Below are positions 9,386 through 18,709 of a DNA stretch of 64,000 nt, piece by piece. A program made the position numbers and the translations under genes. The number at the start of each line of letters is the position of its first letter. Position 1 is the first letter of the stretch. The notes below the pieces were generated by a model. It was given only the letters and a program-made list of their open reading frames with translations. It had not been told where the DNA came from and did no database searches. This stretch comes from Barthelona sp. PCE (Eukaryota; Metamonada: BaSk clade): contig JAUFOR010000006.1 in assembly GCA_040285745.1 (NCBI GenBank), positions 372,001 to 436,000 on the forward strand. The letters run 5' to 3'.

Positions 9386-11527
9386 ATGCCAAGATTGTTA
9401 CAAAAAAGCCATATAGTTCACAATGAACAGCATGAGCCCTTCATACTGACTGTTGATGATAAAACACGAAGTTTTGCCTATATAACAGTAGATGAAGAAT
9501 GTACAACAAACAGGGGAACATATTACTGCATTTCGACCTCGAACTACGATTATAATAGGGGAATTATGAGCGGAAAGTGTTTCAAAGACAATTTATTTTA
9601 TTCCTTTACTATTGCTCACAAAATTGATGATATTTGCTCGGTAAGTATATATTTTTGGTATATTACTGCAAATGGGCCACATGAAATCTCTAAAACAGTT
9701 GAATTTGATGCTGTTTTATCAAGTAGTGCAAAGTGGCAAGATTATAAACTATTTTGCTACACCCATCAAACTTTTTTCCTTATTGAAAATAGATCTCTTG
9801 AAATTACATATGCGCAACTAGAAGGAAAAAAGGTGGAAATTGAGTTAAATAATTTCGAACTCATCAGTCAGTCAACTTTTGTTTCTGCTTTTCCCATTTT
9901 TTCATATGAAGAGGGTGGAATATTCGGTTGTTGCCCAGTGTATTGTTATTTAGATAGTAATCTACTGGTACAGCCATTGAACAGTGGAGATGTCGATAAA
10001 ATTGATTTTTTTATTGACGTTTTAAACGCTGACTGTATGTTGCATGCTACAGAAGATACAGACGGGTATTCTCTTAGTTATTTTGTTCTTTCTGATGGAT
10101 GTGATACCATTGATATGTACAGTGCATTCCCAGAACTGAAATCATGTTTGACCAATGCAAGTATCGCCATAAAGAAGAAGCATGCAAACTGGGATAACCA
10201 CTTTGACTTAAATCATTGTCTTTACATGGTCATTTTTGAAGTTTCCCATGATGTTTTTGAATTCTCTTTGATTTTTAGGAATATGCTATTTTATTGCCGT
10301 GTTAATGCAGATGGAACCACTGAAGTTAATGATTTTTCACATTCATTGCATAGATGTAGGCTTTTCTTACCAAATATTTCGCCAGACAACTTTCAAAGAA
10401 TGCAATCGTTCCAATTTGAAACAAAAGTACCTGAAATATTAGGTATTACAGAAAGCGAATGTGGTATTCGTTTGAAACATTTTGTCTTCCGTTGTAGCAC
10501 TAACGTTTTTTTTGATATGAATCTCAATATATATCCTTGTAAGCATATTTCAAACAATATTTTTGTATTCACAGCCAATAATACCTACAACAAATTCTTA
10601 GGTGCAACTGTTTTTATCAACACTATCGATGAAACAGTGAGAGTCTTCAATCAAATAGAGAGGTTTGCCTCAGTTCCCTGTGACCCTATCATCAATAATC
10701 AATTTATGCTGGTTTCAACCCACCAACCGGATAGGACATTTATTACCTATGTGATAGACTATACTGCATCCATCGAAGGAAACTTATTACCAACAATTGC
10801 TCTTCCTGGGCAGATAATAGCACATAGTTACAGCGATGAAATGAATCTAATCTGTTGCTTACAGGCTGGTTCAAATTCAAGTTATGGAATTGTACATTTG
10901 TTTAATTATGAGGGTGTTTTACTTAATAACATTCGCGTGACTGAAACATATGATAGCCGCACCATGTTTTTTGTTGATAATTTGATTTTGTTGCAAAATT
11001 CTACTTCTATTATGATTGTTTCATTCAATGAAAAATTCAATTTACAAATTGAACATAGCCACACTTCATCACCTTTTTTTTGTTATAACCCGTTCAAAAT
11101 GGAGCTTTTTGGTGTTATAGATGGAGTTGAACGTGTGTGTCCGTTAGATGAATACTTTAACTTTAGCAGTCAAATGACTGTTTTAAATATTCAAAGTATG
11201 AGTTTGAGTAATAGTTATCCGATAGTTTTCTTTACAGAAGAATGGGCAGCAAGAGGTTCTGCTATTATACACTACTGTGATAAAGACTTTGAATTAAAAT
11301 TTTTAGGGTTTCCAAACTTTGATTATAGTAATAATCGTGTTGTTTCTATGATCGCATCACCTGAAGAGCGTAAATATCTAAAGCTACATATCAAAGAAGA
11401 ACCATTACGCTTTATTTTAAGGAAATCAAACAACGGTATTGACGACAGTGAAGTTTTTGAATACAATTTTGCAGAAATGATGAAAAACTTTAAAGTGATT
11501 ATGGCCAATGTAAATTTGTCCTTATAA
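9386..11527 (+). CDS. MPR-family beta-propeller-like protein (member 2)
   Basis: This 713-residue protein starts MPRLLQKSHIVHNEQH at a good ATG. It has the same character as the genes at 5884 and 13513: no signal peptide, no membrane segment, and long runs of short alternating hydrophobic strands (for example KLFCYTHQTFFLIENRSLEI and SAFPIFSYEEGGIFGCC), as in a seven- or multi-bladed propeller, possibly two propellers given the length. The C-terminus (EFNYAEMM-type amphipathic end, FEYNFAEMMKNFKVIMANV) may be a closing helix. No repeat of strict length can be seen by eye, so it is not a canonical WD40 protein. Function unknown; a scaffold or coat-type role is a guess from fold only. Confidence 0.8.
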   Translation: MPRLLQKSHIVHNEQHEPFILTVDDKTRSFAYITVDEECTTNRGTYYCISTSNYDYNRGIMSGKCFKDNLFYSFTIAHKIDDICSVSIYFWYITANGPHEISKTVEFDAVLSSSAKWQDYKLFCYTHQTFFLIENRSLEITYAQLEGKKVEIELNNFELISQSTFVSAFPIFSYEEGGIFGCCPVYCYLDSNLLVQPLNSGDVDKIDFFIDVLNADCMLHATEDTDGYSLSYFVLSDGCDTIDMYSAFPELKSCLTNASIAIKKKHANWDNHFDLNHCLYMVIFEVSHDVFEFSLIFRNMLFYCRVNADGTTEVNDFSHSLHRCRLFLPNISPDNFQRMQSFQFETKVPEILGITESECGIRLKHFVFRCSTNVFFDMNLNIYPCKHISNNIFVFTANNTYNKFLGATVFINTIDETVRVFNQIERFASVPCDPIINNQFMLVSTHQPDRTFITYVIDYTASIEGNLLPTIALPGQIIAHSYSDEMNLICCLQAGSNSSYGIVHLFNYEGVLLNNIRVTETYDSRTMFFVDNLILLQNSTSIMIVSFNEKFNLQIEHSHTSSPFFCYNPFKMELFGVIDGVERVCPLDEYFNFSSQMTVLNIQSMSLSNSYPIVFFTEEWAARGSAIIHYCDKDFELKFLGFPNFDYSNNRVVSMIASPEERKYLKLHIKEEPLRFILRKSNNGIDDSEVFEYNFAEMMKNFKVIMANVNLSL

Positions 11528-11639
11528 TCGCAACTATAAAAAATCTATAATGTCAGGCTGCTGTTACTTGCATAATTAGCAGGTTGAATCTCACTTTCTT
11601 TTCACATACAAAAACATGCAAATTTGAATAATACTTTGT

Positions 11640-11880
11640 AGAAGGTTGTAAATTTACTTCGGAGTTAGACACTTGTACGGGAGTTGCGAGCTCCCTCGAG
11701 TGCTGTGCTTGCACTGAGAATTGTTCTAGAGCCCCTTTTTTTAAAATAAAAGGGGGAGAAAGAAATGATGTAAGTACTCACAGAGTACAGGAGGGAAGAC
11801 CGCGTGTCTACTCCTCAGTAGATTTACTCCTACGAAATAGCGTGTTATTCACAAGCGTGCCATATTTGCGGAGTAAACAT
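11640..11880. ncRNA. Candidate structured RNA: cluster of five hairpins
   Basis: This stretch is noticeably richer in G+C than the flanking A+T-rich spacer and holds successive perfect inverted repeats. GGGAG/CTCCC is at 11679-83 and 11691-95 with a 7-nt loop. AGTGC/GCACT is at 11699-703 and 11711-15 with a 7-nt loop. CCCCTTTT/AAAAGGGG lies around 11732-11756. GTACT/AGTAC is at 11774-78 and 11784-88. TCTACT/AGTAGA is at 11807-12 and 11817-22. TTTACTCC/GGAGTAAA is at 11823-30 and 11870-77, continued inside by AAATA/TATTT. No ORF of note runs through it. The strand is not certain. Its position 210 bp before a tRNA gene suits an RNA-gene region. I could not match it to U snRNAs, SRP, RNase P/MRP or 5S. 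Confidence 0.4.
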
Positions 11881-12092
11881 ATGATTGTATCCTTAAATAA
11901 AAACAAATTTTTTCTTTTTTCTTTTTCTTTGAAATAGTCATTTTTACAAAATGATTAAACCACAATAATCTACAAAATGATATTTAAACCTTATTTTGTC
12001 CACAAAGAAAATAGTACATATGATACTTACCATCTGATATGAAAATAATATTTGAGATAATGTATTCTTTGGTTGAATTCCGTCTAAGAGAC

Positions 12093-12165
12093 AACCAATT
12101 AGCTCAGTTGGAAGAGCGTTCGGCTACGAACCGAGAGGTCAGGAGTTCAAGTCTTCTATTGGTTA
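12093..12165 (+). tRNA. tRNA-Arg (anticodon ACG)
   Basis: A full cloverleaf can be drawn. The acceptor AACCAAT pairs perfectly with ATTGGTT, with discriminator A at 12165. The D arm is GCTC-AGTTGGAA-GAGC. The anticodon arm is TTCGG-CTACGAA-CCGAG with anticodon ACG. The variable loop is AGGTC and the T arm is AGGAG-TTCAAGT-CTTCT. There is no intron and CCA is not encoded. The A box (TAGCTCAGTTGG) and B box (GTTCAAGTC) for RNA polymerase III are in place. With A34 modified to inosine this tRNA reads CGT and CGC, which fits the heavy use of CGT for Arg in the PFL and uS15 genes. Confidence 0.96.
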
Positions 12166-12173
12166 CTAATCTC

Positions 12174-12179
12174 TTTTTT
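12174..12179 (+). terminator. RNA polymerase III terminator of tRNA-Arg
   Basis: A run of six T starts 8 bp after the tRNA 3' end, the usual Pol III stop signal. Confidence 0.75.
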
Positions 12180-13512
12180 GTAGTATTGGATTTTTTTGCT
12201 TGTTGAATGATGGACATACATTCCGGATTTCTCTTTTTTTTCAATTTTTTATTAGGTGGATTACCCGACCTCGATCTTAGGAACTTATTCACGCCATCCA
12301 ACTATATATCTGTCAGTAAACATGCATGTATCCGAGAGAACTCAGCCCTTGTGAAGTCAGATTTATGCTAAGTTTGCTTCTTGTTTCTCTTCAATCATTT
12401 TGTTGTAATATCAATAATTTAACATTTGCAGACCATAAAGCTTCCATTATTTCTAATCGATTCAGTGAATACAGATTGTTATCCCTAGTATGTAAGAGCT
12501 TGTTCGCTGAAGTGTTAACTAGATCAACAAGGATTTTTAGTTCCATGTATATGATGATTGCAAGTAAGAAAACTCATGTGGCAAAAAAGTTTGGAAAAGG
12601 ATGGTTGGTGATTTTTTATTTCTTATCACTTTCAGTTACATTTATGACTTCATTGAAACAAGTGGCATGGTAAAACATCAATGAAAGTGATAACAAAGTG
12701 GTCAACTCAAAAATGTTCTATATCAAAAATTGTTGCTGTGGAGCAACTAAGAATATTTGGATGAGTTGAAGTTTGGAAAAAATTAAGTTGGAAAGAAAAA
12801 GTAGACAAGAGAAAAAAAAGGATTATTAAATTAAACCTCGTTACCAACTTAAGAACTCGCAGCAACTTTTTACATAGTTTTCATCCAAATCTCACTGAGG
12901 AAAGCGGCAACTCAAGTTCCACCAATCATGTGGATGGATAAAAAGGTTCTAAAACTTCATGCTTGATTTTCAAAACTTTTAGTGAACAAAATCCATCAAT
13001 TAATGATACTAAATAGTATGTATCTGTCTTCGTGTTCAAAATCTCAAGAACTATGTTTTTTGAGTATAGTATCAGTATGCTAACGATATCTATTTTGTCG
13101 TCAACTGGAATTACATAACCTGACTGGCTTCTTAGCACATGAACATTCTGAGACACATTTGAATATTTATATGTTCCCTTTTTTCATTGTGATGTTCAAC
13201 AAAACAATGCCTTGCTTGATAAAAAAATGCAATACACTCATTGAAGAATGCAGCCTATGAAAATCCTTTTTAGCATTCGTACAATCATGAAACCTAATGA
13301 TACTTGAACAGAATTTATACCGTTTGAAAACCGCTTCAGTTCTGTCAACGTGAAAAACTCCTGAATTAGAATGAATGTGAGGGCTTTAACAAGGCATTCC
13401 ATATTATGAAACAAATGTGCCCAAATGCAAGATATGCAAAAGAGAAAAGAGAAGGTGAACGTAGTACATTCCTTTTCTTCTTTCACTTGGTCCTTTTAGT
13501 TAGGTGTTTATA
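12180..13512. other. Gene-poor 1.3 kb with short ORFs, possibly a relic
   Basis: Three short frames lie here: 115 codons at 12326-12673 (+), 76 codons at 12926-13156 (-) and 82 codons at 13238-13486 (-). None shows a recognised domain. The first has Leu/Ser-rich hydrophobic stretches. The second (VISILILYSKNIVLEI-like strands, with DTYYLVSLIDGF) has the strand-turn character of the neighbouring propeller family and could be the remains of a lost copy. I do not annotate any of them as a firm gene. The last 100 bp include a pyrimidine-rich leader (TTCCTTTTCTTCTTTCACTTGG) before the gene at 13513. Confidence 0.4.
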
Positions 13513-15453
13513 ATGCCACGCACAAACCCAATTATTCACACCAATTATGGTCATATTTTGCATTTTCACACTCACTCAATTATAGTTCCAGCTGGGCAAT
13601 CTAAAAAGGCAGAACATGATACTACGTTCACGGAATCTGCATTTATAGTGATTCCCAACCGGGAAATACGAATAGAACTGCCAGTATTATGCAACAAGTT
13701 TTTTATGTGCAGGAATTGTAACTTGTTTTATGAGACCGATAATGGGAAGCTTATCATAACTTTTTACGAGTTTAATGGAACAGAGTTTGAGGTTCAGCAA
13801 ACGGTCGATTTCAGTCAATTAGTTGATCTTAAGTACTCAATCATGACAGCGATTGATAGTGGAACTATATTATGTTTTATGTATAAAAGTGTGTATGTTG
13901 TTGATTTAGTTGAAAGGAAGTGTATTGAGTTGGAATATTCATTGGTAAGTAATTTTGGTAGGACTACAATATTGCTTGATGAGCAAGAAGAAAAGTACGT
14001 AACTCTTCTTCTCGTTGATGATTCCATCAAAACGTTTGAAATACCAGTTCCATATAATCTTAATTACAAATTGGTCGAGGTAGCCAACTCTATGAATCCA
14101 GAAGTTTTGTTCATCGGAGACGATATCGTTTACATAATGTCAGTTGTAAACTATGACTCCACACCTCAAATGCTAATTAATGAGTTCAACGTTCAATTGC
14201 AAATGTCAGGAAAAATGCAGTGTACACAATGCTTTGTGTTTGATGAAGTTTATTATTTCACATCAAATTTGCGTTTAGTTTCCTTCTCCTTCAAACGTGG
14301 AAAAGTTGAAAAGTGCGTTGAAGTGAGTAACACAAGCTTCCAACATTACACTATGATAAATCAAGAGCTATATGGTAATTACGGTCATGTTATGCACCCA
14401 ATTGAGACCATTCAGCGCAATATAAGTGGGTTTTGTCTTCTTCCGAATATGCCAATCACCATCAATACGTCTGATGTTTTTAATCCTATGCTGATTACGA
14501 ATAGAGGTGTGATGCACATTGACATATACAACTGTAAGAGCCCTCGTGGCATTATTCATGGTGTGGTGGAGGGAGTAGAGCGAACATTGCACAGAGTGGT
14601 AGCCAACCCGTCTGATGGCGAGATCGTCTACACTCAAATTTATTTTGACGGAAAAGAAACATATACTGCATGTAACGGGGCAACCGAGGTTGCAAAGATC
14701 TGTCATGTGTTTGAAGGCAGTGATTATCTTTTAGAATGTGTGAGAAATACCCTTTTCTACATAAATGAATCATACGATGATGTATTTCACATTAATGGTG
14801 CTGAGTTGAGAATGCCTGAAAATATGTGGTTCTACACAACATGTGTCGATAGTATCGTGTGGATTGCTGGTAGTAGCTACACTGGATTGGCTATACTAGA
14901 TGATTCAGGGAATGTTGTTGACTTCAGTACGTTTGCTACTGCAGTTGATATGTATCCCTGTCCATATGCTAACATATACGATCCATATTGTGCGCTTCAG
15001 ACCGAGGATGAAATGTTTTTCATTAGATACAGTCCTGAAAATAAGACTTTTAAAAAAATTTGTGTTGGCCGCTACAGTAGAAAGCCTTTTTCACATTTTT
15101 TTATTGATGAAACAGTGTTTTTGAATAACAAGAGATTGTATAGATCAAGTGAAGATTGTGTTACACCTATTGAAATTGAGCTTCCATGGGTATGCGAGTG
15201 TTCACCTGAATATTCGTATCATTCTGTAGTGCGAGGAACGCTATCAAGGCTACATATGCGGTTGGATGGATATAATATGGTTGTTGATACACTGATTTTT
15301 GATGGAGATTATTCATGTTTCACGATAGAGACCAAGAGTTACAATTTGTTAACAATTTTGGCAGAAAACAGCGTATTCTATCCAATTTCAACTATTACAG
15401 ATGTCCAATTGTGTAGAGCGTCCATTTTCAGTTCTTTTACACATTCGATGTGA
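13513..15453 (+). CDS. MPR-family beta-propeller-like protein (member 3)
   Basis: This 646-residue protein starts MPRTNPIIHTNYGHI at the first ATG (the frame is open three codons further from a GTG). As in the other two members, there is no signal or membrane segment, and the chain is short beta strands with acidic/aromatic turns (for example TILCFMYKSVYVVDLVERKC and YVTLLLVDDSIKTFEIPV). The C-terminal region shares the pattern G-L-x-R-x-H...V-x-D-x-L-x-F-x-x-x with the gene at 5884. It ends with TGA after SSFTHSM, so TGA works as a stop here. It converges on the cation exchanger gene with 25 bp between stops. Function not recognised. Confidence 0.8.
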   Translation: MPRTNPIIHTNYGHILHFHTHSIIVPAGQSKKAEHDTTFTESAFIVIPNREIRIELPVLCNKFFMCRNCNLFYETDNGKLIITFYEFNGTEFEVQQTVDFSQLVDLKYSIMTAIDSGTILCFMYKSVYVVDLVERKCIELEYSLVSNFGRTTILLDEQEEKYVTLLLVDDSIKTFEIPVPYNLNYKLVEVANSMNPEVLFIGDDIVYIMSVVNYDSTPQMLINEFNVQLQMSGKMQCTQCFVFDEVYYFTSNLRLVSFSFKRGKVEKCVEVSNTSFQHYTMINQELYGNYGHVMHPIETIQRNISGFCLLPNMPITINTSDVFNPMLITNRGVMHIDIYNCKSPRGIIHGVVEGVERTLHRVVANPSDGEIVYTQIYFDGKETYTACNGATEVAKICHVFEGSDYLLECVRNTLFYINESYDDVFHINGAELRMPENMWFYTTCVDSIVWIAGSSYTGLAILDDSGNVVDFSTFATAVDMYPCPYANIYDPYCALQTEDEMFFIRYSPENKTFKKICVGRYSRKPFSHFFIDETVFLNNKRLYRSSEDCVTPIEIELPWVCECSPEYSYHSVVRGTLSRLHMRLDGYNMVVDTLIFDGDYSCFTIETKSYNLLTILAENSVFYPISTITDVQLCRASIFSSFTHSM

Positions 15454-15478
15454 TATTTTAATGCAATCAAAAAATTTA

Positions 15479-17380
15479 CTATGAACTGGGGAGCACAAAG
15501 AATGCCGCTGCGAATATTAAATAAACGATGAGCATGGCAGTACCCTGAAAGTAGTTACATTTGCCTTCATTACTCAGATAGTTAAAAATAAGAACACTAA
15601 GAAGCACGCAACACAAGTCTAATTCACCAAAGACAAGATTAAATGAGCCTGCAGGTGTATCATTGATAACATTCGACATCCAGACCAGCGCGGGTATCTG
15701 TATCAAACTAATTTGCATTGCAGCGCTTGATCCAATCTCAATGGATAATGCGATGTTATTGTGCATGGAAAACTGAATAGCGCTAACGAATTCGGCTATG
15801 TTTGGGATGATACCAATGATGCATACGCCAGCAAACTGTTCGCTGAGCCCCAGATCATCGAGAGCCGGCCGGATTACCTCTGTCAGAGTTTCACTAACGA
15901 TTGCAAACGCAACGGTAGCAAGAAGGAGTATCACAACAGATGTCTTAGTAGACCATTGGAACCCATCGCTTCCATGTGCCTCGCCTTCAAACAGATCACT
16001 GTGTGTGTGCAGTGTGAAAATGAGCCCAACAATGTAGGCTAACGGAAGGAGAACGGCAACAGCCATCTGGAGGGGGCGCAGGCTGGAATAGTATATGCTA
16101 TCTGCATCGAGATCTGATACTAGATCGTGGCAGCCACGGCACAGGTGCGTGTTGGCTTGCACTAAACAAGATGAACACTCCCATGACTTTCCACCGTACA
16201 GGTTCATGAATATAGTAGGAATGAAAGCACCACTTATTGAAACGAGCATAAGTAACGATGTTACACTTGCGCTCTTTGCGTTAAACTTTTGTTCTTTATA
16301 CTTAATTCCACCAAATATCATTGACAAACTCGGTAGTAACACTAATGTACCAAGTATGGAACCAGTAACACTGGCATGTATGAGGGTGTGCATTCCCTTC
16401 TTGACCAGGTTATAATAAGTGATCAGTTCGATGATGGAAGCGAAGGACGCATTGATAATTGCGCTTGCTAGGAAACCAGCCTGGTTCGAAATCATAGAAA
16501 TACCCTTACCAATATAATAAGCTAATGGTACGATACTAAGCATGCAAATAAAGAAAACTAAGAGAGGGTCTTCATGAGGCATGCTGGAAAAACCACTGCC
16601 TATAGCTAATAATACGAACGGGAGCATATTAACTAGGACAACTGACATGCCGCCGACTGAATACTTCAAGAAATTTCTATTGACTGGCTGGAATGTCATG
16701 AGCAGGATTTCATCATTGACAAACGGAAGAGAACGACGCAGTTTAATGTTCAGGGGAGCACTGAATGACAATTTAAACACCCTGAACACAGTCTTTGCTG
16801 ATGGAATCGTAACTACGAAAAACCATAAGATTGAACCAAAAATTGTCGTTGCTAGACCGCAAACGGTGCCGAAAATCACATAGAACATCAATCTGATAGG
16901 AAGTGCAGGCAAATCCACTTTTGCAGTCTCTACAACTGGCAGTTTATCATCGGGAAGCAAAGCTGCGCGTTCAGTTATTGTCTGCCTATCTTGAGGCTCG
17001 GAGGCGTTGCTTGGCACATACCGGATTATACATTTGTTGAATGGATAAAGCAGATATGCAGCCATTTGATTGCATACAAATGCATATTTACGGCATACAA
17101 ATGTCAGCAATAGAATCAAAGCAATGATATTGTAGAATAACCATAAGAAAAATCCACAAAACGCAACATAAACGATTCCACCAACTGAGAAGTGGTTCTC
17201 GAACTTGTTATTCTTTGGAAATTCATCTTGAAACAATTCTTGAACAGCTGGGCTGCGTTCTGTCAGAGGTCGTTCAGCTAAAGTACCCTTAAAGGGGAAA
17301 AACCCAAAAAGCGAGTCAATGTTGCGGTGGCGAGCCTCAATTTCCTGGCTTTTTGTTGGTGTGAGTGGCTCTGGTGTCAT
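15479..17380 (-). CDS. CAX-type cation/H+ exchanger (Vnx1-like) with an inserted zinc-like CxxC pair
   Basis: CAX exchangers use the proton gradient to load Ca2+ or monovalent ions into acidic vacuoles. The 633-residue protein (start at the ATG at 17380; the frame extends 7 codons from a TTG) has a cytosolic N-terminus, about 13 membrane helices, and both alpha repeats. The first is NASFASIIEL (310-319), followed by SVTGSILGTLVLLPSLS. The second is IPNIAEFVSAI, followed by IGSSAAMQISLIQIPALV. The family motifs are GNxxE-like; here the first has Ala/Ser changes. The extra N-terminal membrane part matches the longer Vnx1 class. Between the halves, CSSC and CRGC (Cys402, 405, 414, 417) form a CxxC-x8-CxxC pattern, which could bind zinc in a lumenal or cytosolic loop. 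It is divergent from the gene at 17770. Confidence 0.85.
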   Translation of the reverse strand: MTPEPLTPTKSQEIEARHRNIDSLFGFFPFKGTLAERPLTERSPAVQELFQDEFPKNNKFENHFSVGGIVYVAFCGFFLWLFYNIIALILLLTFVCRKYAFVCNQMAAYLLYPFNKCIIRYVPSNASEPQDRQTITERAALLPDDKLPVVETAKVDLPALPIRLMFYVIFGTVCGLATTIFGSILWFFVVTIPSAKTVFRVFKLSFSAPLNIKLRRSLPFVNDEILLMTFQPVNRNFLKYSVGGMSVVLVNMLPFVLLAIGSGFSSMPHEDPLLVFFICMLSIVPLAYYIGKGISMISNQAGFLASAIINASFASIIELITYYNLVKKGMHTLIHASVTGSILGTLVLLPSLSMIFGGIKYKEQKFNAKSASVTSLLMLVSISGAFIPTIFMNLYGGKSWECSSCLVQANTHLCRGCHDLVSDLDADSIYYSSLRPLQMAVAVLLPLAYIVGLIFTLHTHSDLFEGEAHGSDGFQWSTKTSVVILLLATVAFAIVSETLTEVIRPALDDLGLSEQFAGVCIIGIIPNIAEFVSAIQFSMHNNIALSIEIGSSAAMQISLIQIPALVWMSNVINDTPAGSFNLVFGELDLCCVLLSVLIFNYLSNEGKCNYFQGTAMLIVYLIFAAAFFVLPSS

Positions 17381-17769
17381 TAAAGGGTATAAAAAATGCA
17401 AAGAACGCTACAGTGTTGTTTTATGGTATTCTATTACCTATAATGTTTGTGTGTGGCAGTTATTGCAATCGTACGTTGGAATTTATGAATATTAAGACTT
17501 GTTTTAACCAAGCTTGTTTTTTCATATTAGCAACGATGCTTAAATATTGTACGTTGTTTGTCTTTCATTTGCCATAAAAGTGGAGGAAATGAGAGTTGTG
17601 AGTCTTGATAAGAGGTGTTTGAAAATTTTTCATTTATCGTGTACGAATTTGGATCTAATGTGGGTTAAGTAGTTTGTCAGCGGAGTTTTAACACCAATGC
17701 AAATGAAATAATTTGTCAAGATACGCTACATTTGCTAAAGAATCGCATTAATTTTTTCTTCTCTTTTTC
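17381..17769. other. Intergenic, 389 bp, divergent promoter region
   Basis: This spacer lies between the divergent starts at 17380 and 17770. The last 25 bp before 17770 are almost pure pyrimidine (TTTTTTCTTCTCTTTTTC). No gene is seen. Confidence 0.5.
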
Positions 17770-18669
17770 ATGAATCCAAATCAAAAAACTATTCTCTACC
17801 AAAGCCCACAGGCTGTTAGAGTTCTCTTGGAGCAGCAAGATTCTAAAGGAAAAGCTCAATTTGTAGATATTCAGAAAGTCTCGAATCATGGTTTGTTCCG
17901 TATCTCAAAATTCGGCAATGGTGTGTTGGTATGTGAGGTTTCTCCAGCGATGCACCCTCAAAATCCATTGATTTCGATACCTGCTGATAATGCATTTTTT
18001 TATAAGCCTGGATTTTTATTGACAGTTAATCCGCAAGATGGACGCAAGTTTGGCTTTGTTTTGAACAACTCTTCTCAAGATGCTATCATTTGGGGACTCA
18101 TTAACCAGTACCAAGAGAGTAGGAAGAATCCTCAACCTGCTCCTCAACCTATGCCTCAACCTATGCCTCAACCTATGATTCAACCCATGCCTCAGCCTAT
18201 GCCTCAGCCCCAACCAATGACCGGAGGGGGAGCGTTCATGCCCAGTATTGATTTTGGTGGTGGTAGCAAAGCGCGTGGTAAGGATTATATGCCTGTTATT
18301 GACTTTAAGCGTACTCAGAACACCGCTCCTGCGTTTGAGGAGGTCGATATGGTGCCTAGCAGCGCCTCCGAAAATGATTTGCTTGGAGCTCGAACTGAGG
18401 ATTACACCAAGAACTTTTTGAAAATTCAGGAAGACACAATTCATCGCAACAACATCATGAGGAGCAACCGTGAGGACGAGTACAAGACCCTTGATCTCCC
18501 GACGTGCGACAGTTACCAACCCCCCAAGCCTCAATCTCGCCCTGATGTTGAGAACACTGAGGCGTTCCGCTTGCTCAACTCGATGGGGTTCAACAGAGAT
18601 CAGATATACAGGGCGCTTGCTATGTATCCGAATGACGTCCAGGCCCAAATCAACTTTTGTCTTGGATAG
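17770..18669 (+). CDS. PH-like N-terminus, Pro/Gln linker and C-terminal UBA domain
   Basis: This 299-residue protein has three parts. Residues 1-115 are beta-rich, ending in an amphipathic helix (AIIWGLINQYQE), which would suit a PH/EVH1-type fold (inference). Residues 120-160 are a low-complexity linker of repeated QPMP units, encoded by near-identical CCTCAACCTATG repeats. The last 40 residues (FRLLNSMGFNRDQIYRALAM then NDVQAQINFCLG) form a good ubiquitin-associated (UBA) domain with the MGF loop. Such proteins often act as adaptors for ubiquitinated membrane cargo. The overall plan (folded N-domain, Pro/Gln/Gly repeats) resembles the gene at 44205. It converges on the DNAAF3 gene with 40 bp between stops. 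Confidence 0.8.
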   Translation: MNPNQKTILYQSPQAVRVLLEQQDSKGKAQFVDIQKVSNHGLFRISKFGNGVLVCEVSPAMHPQNPLISIPADNAFFYKPGFLLTVNPQDGRKFGFVLNNSSQDAIIWGLINQYQESRKNPQPAPQPMPQPMPQPMIQPMPQPMPQPQPMTGGGAFMPSIDFGGGSKARGKDYMPVIDFKRTQNTAPAFEEVDMVPSSASENDLLGARTEDYTKNFLKIQEDTIHRNNIMRSNREDEYKTLDLPTCDSYQPPKPQSRPDVENTEAFRLLNSMGFNRDQIYRALAMYPNDVQAQINFCLG

Positions 18670-18709
18670 GGCGTTGATTCTTTGTTGATTCTTTGTTTGT
18701 AAATAATAA

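Noticed and set aside
11679-11715. Two 5-bp stem / 7-nt loop hairpins that look like tRNA arms
   Set aside because: No acceptor stem, no TTCRA T-loop and no A/B box with correct spacing could be found around them.
11640-11820. Resemblance to 5S rRNA (GGGAAGACCGCGTG versus the 5S internal control region) and to RNase P CR-I (GGAGGGAAG)
   Set aside because: Only short stretches match, spacing to the other conserved elements is wrong on both strands, and the terminal helix of 5S is absent.
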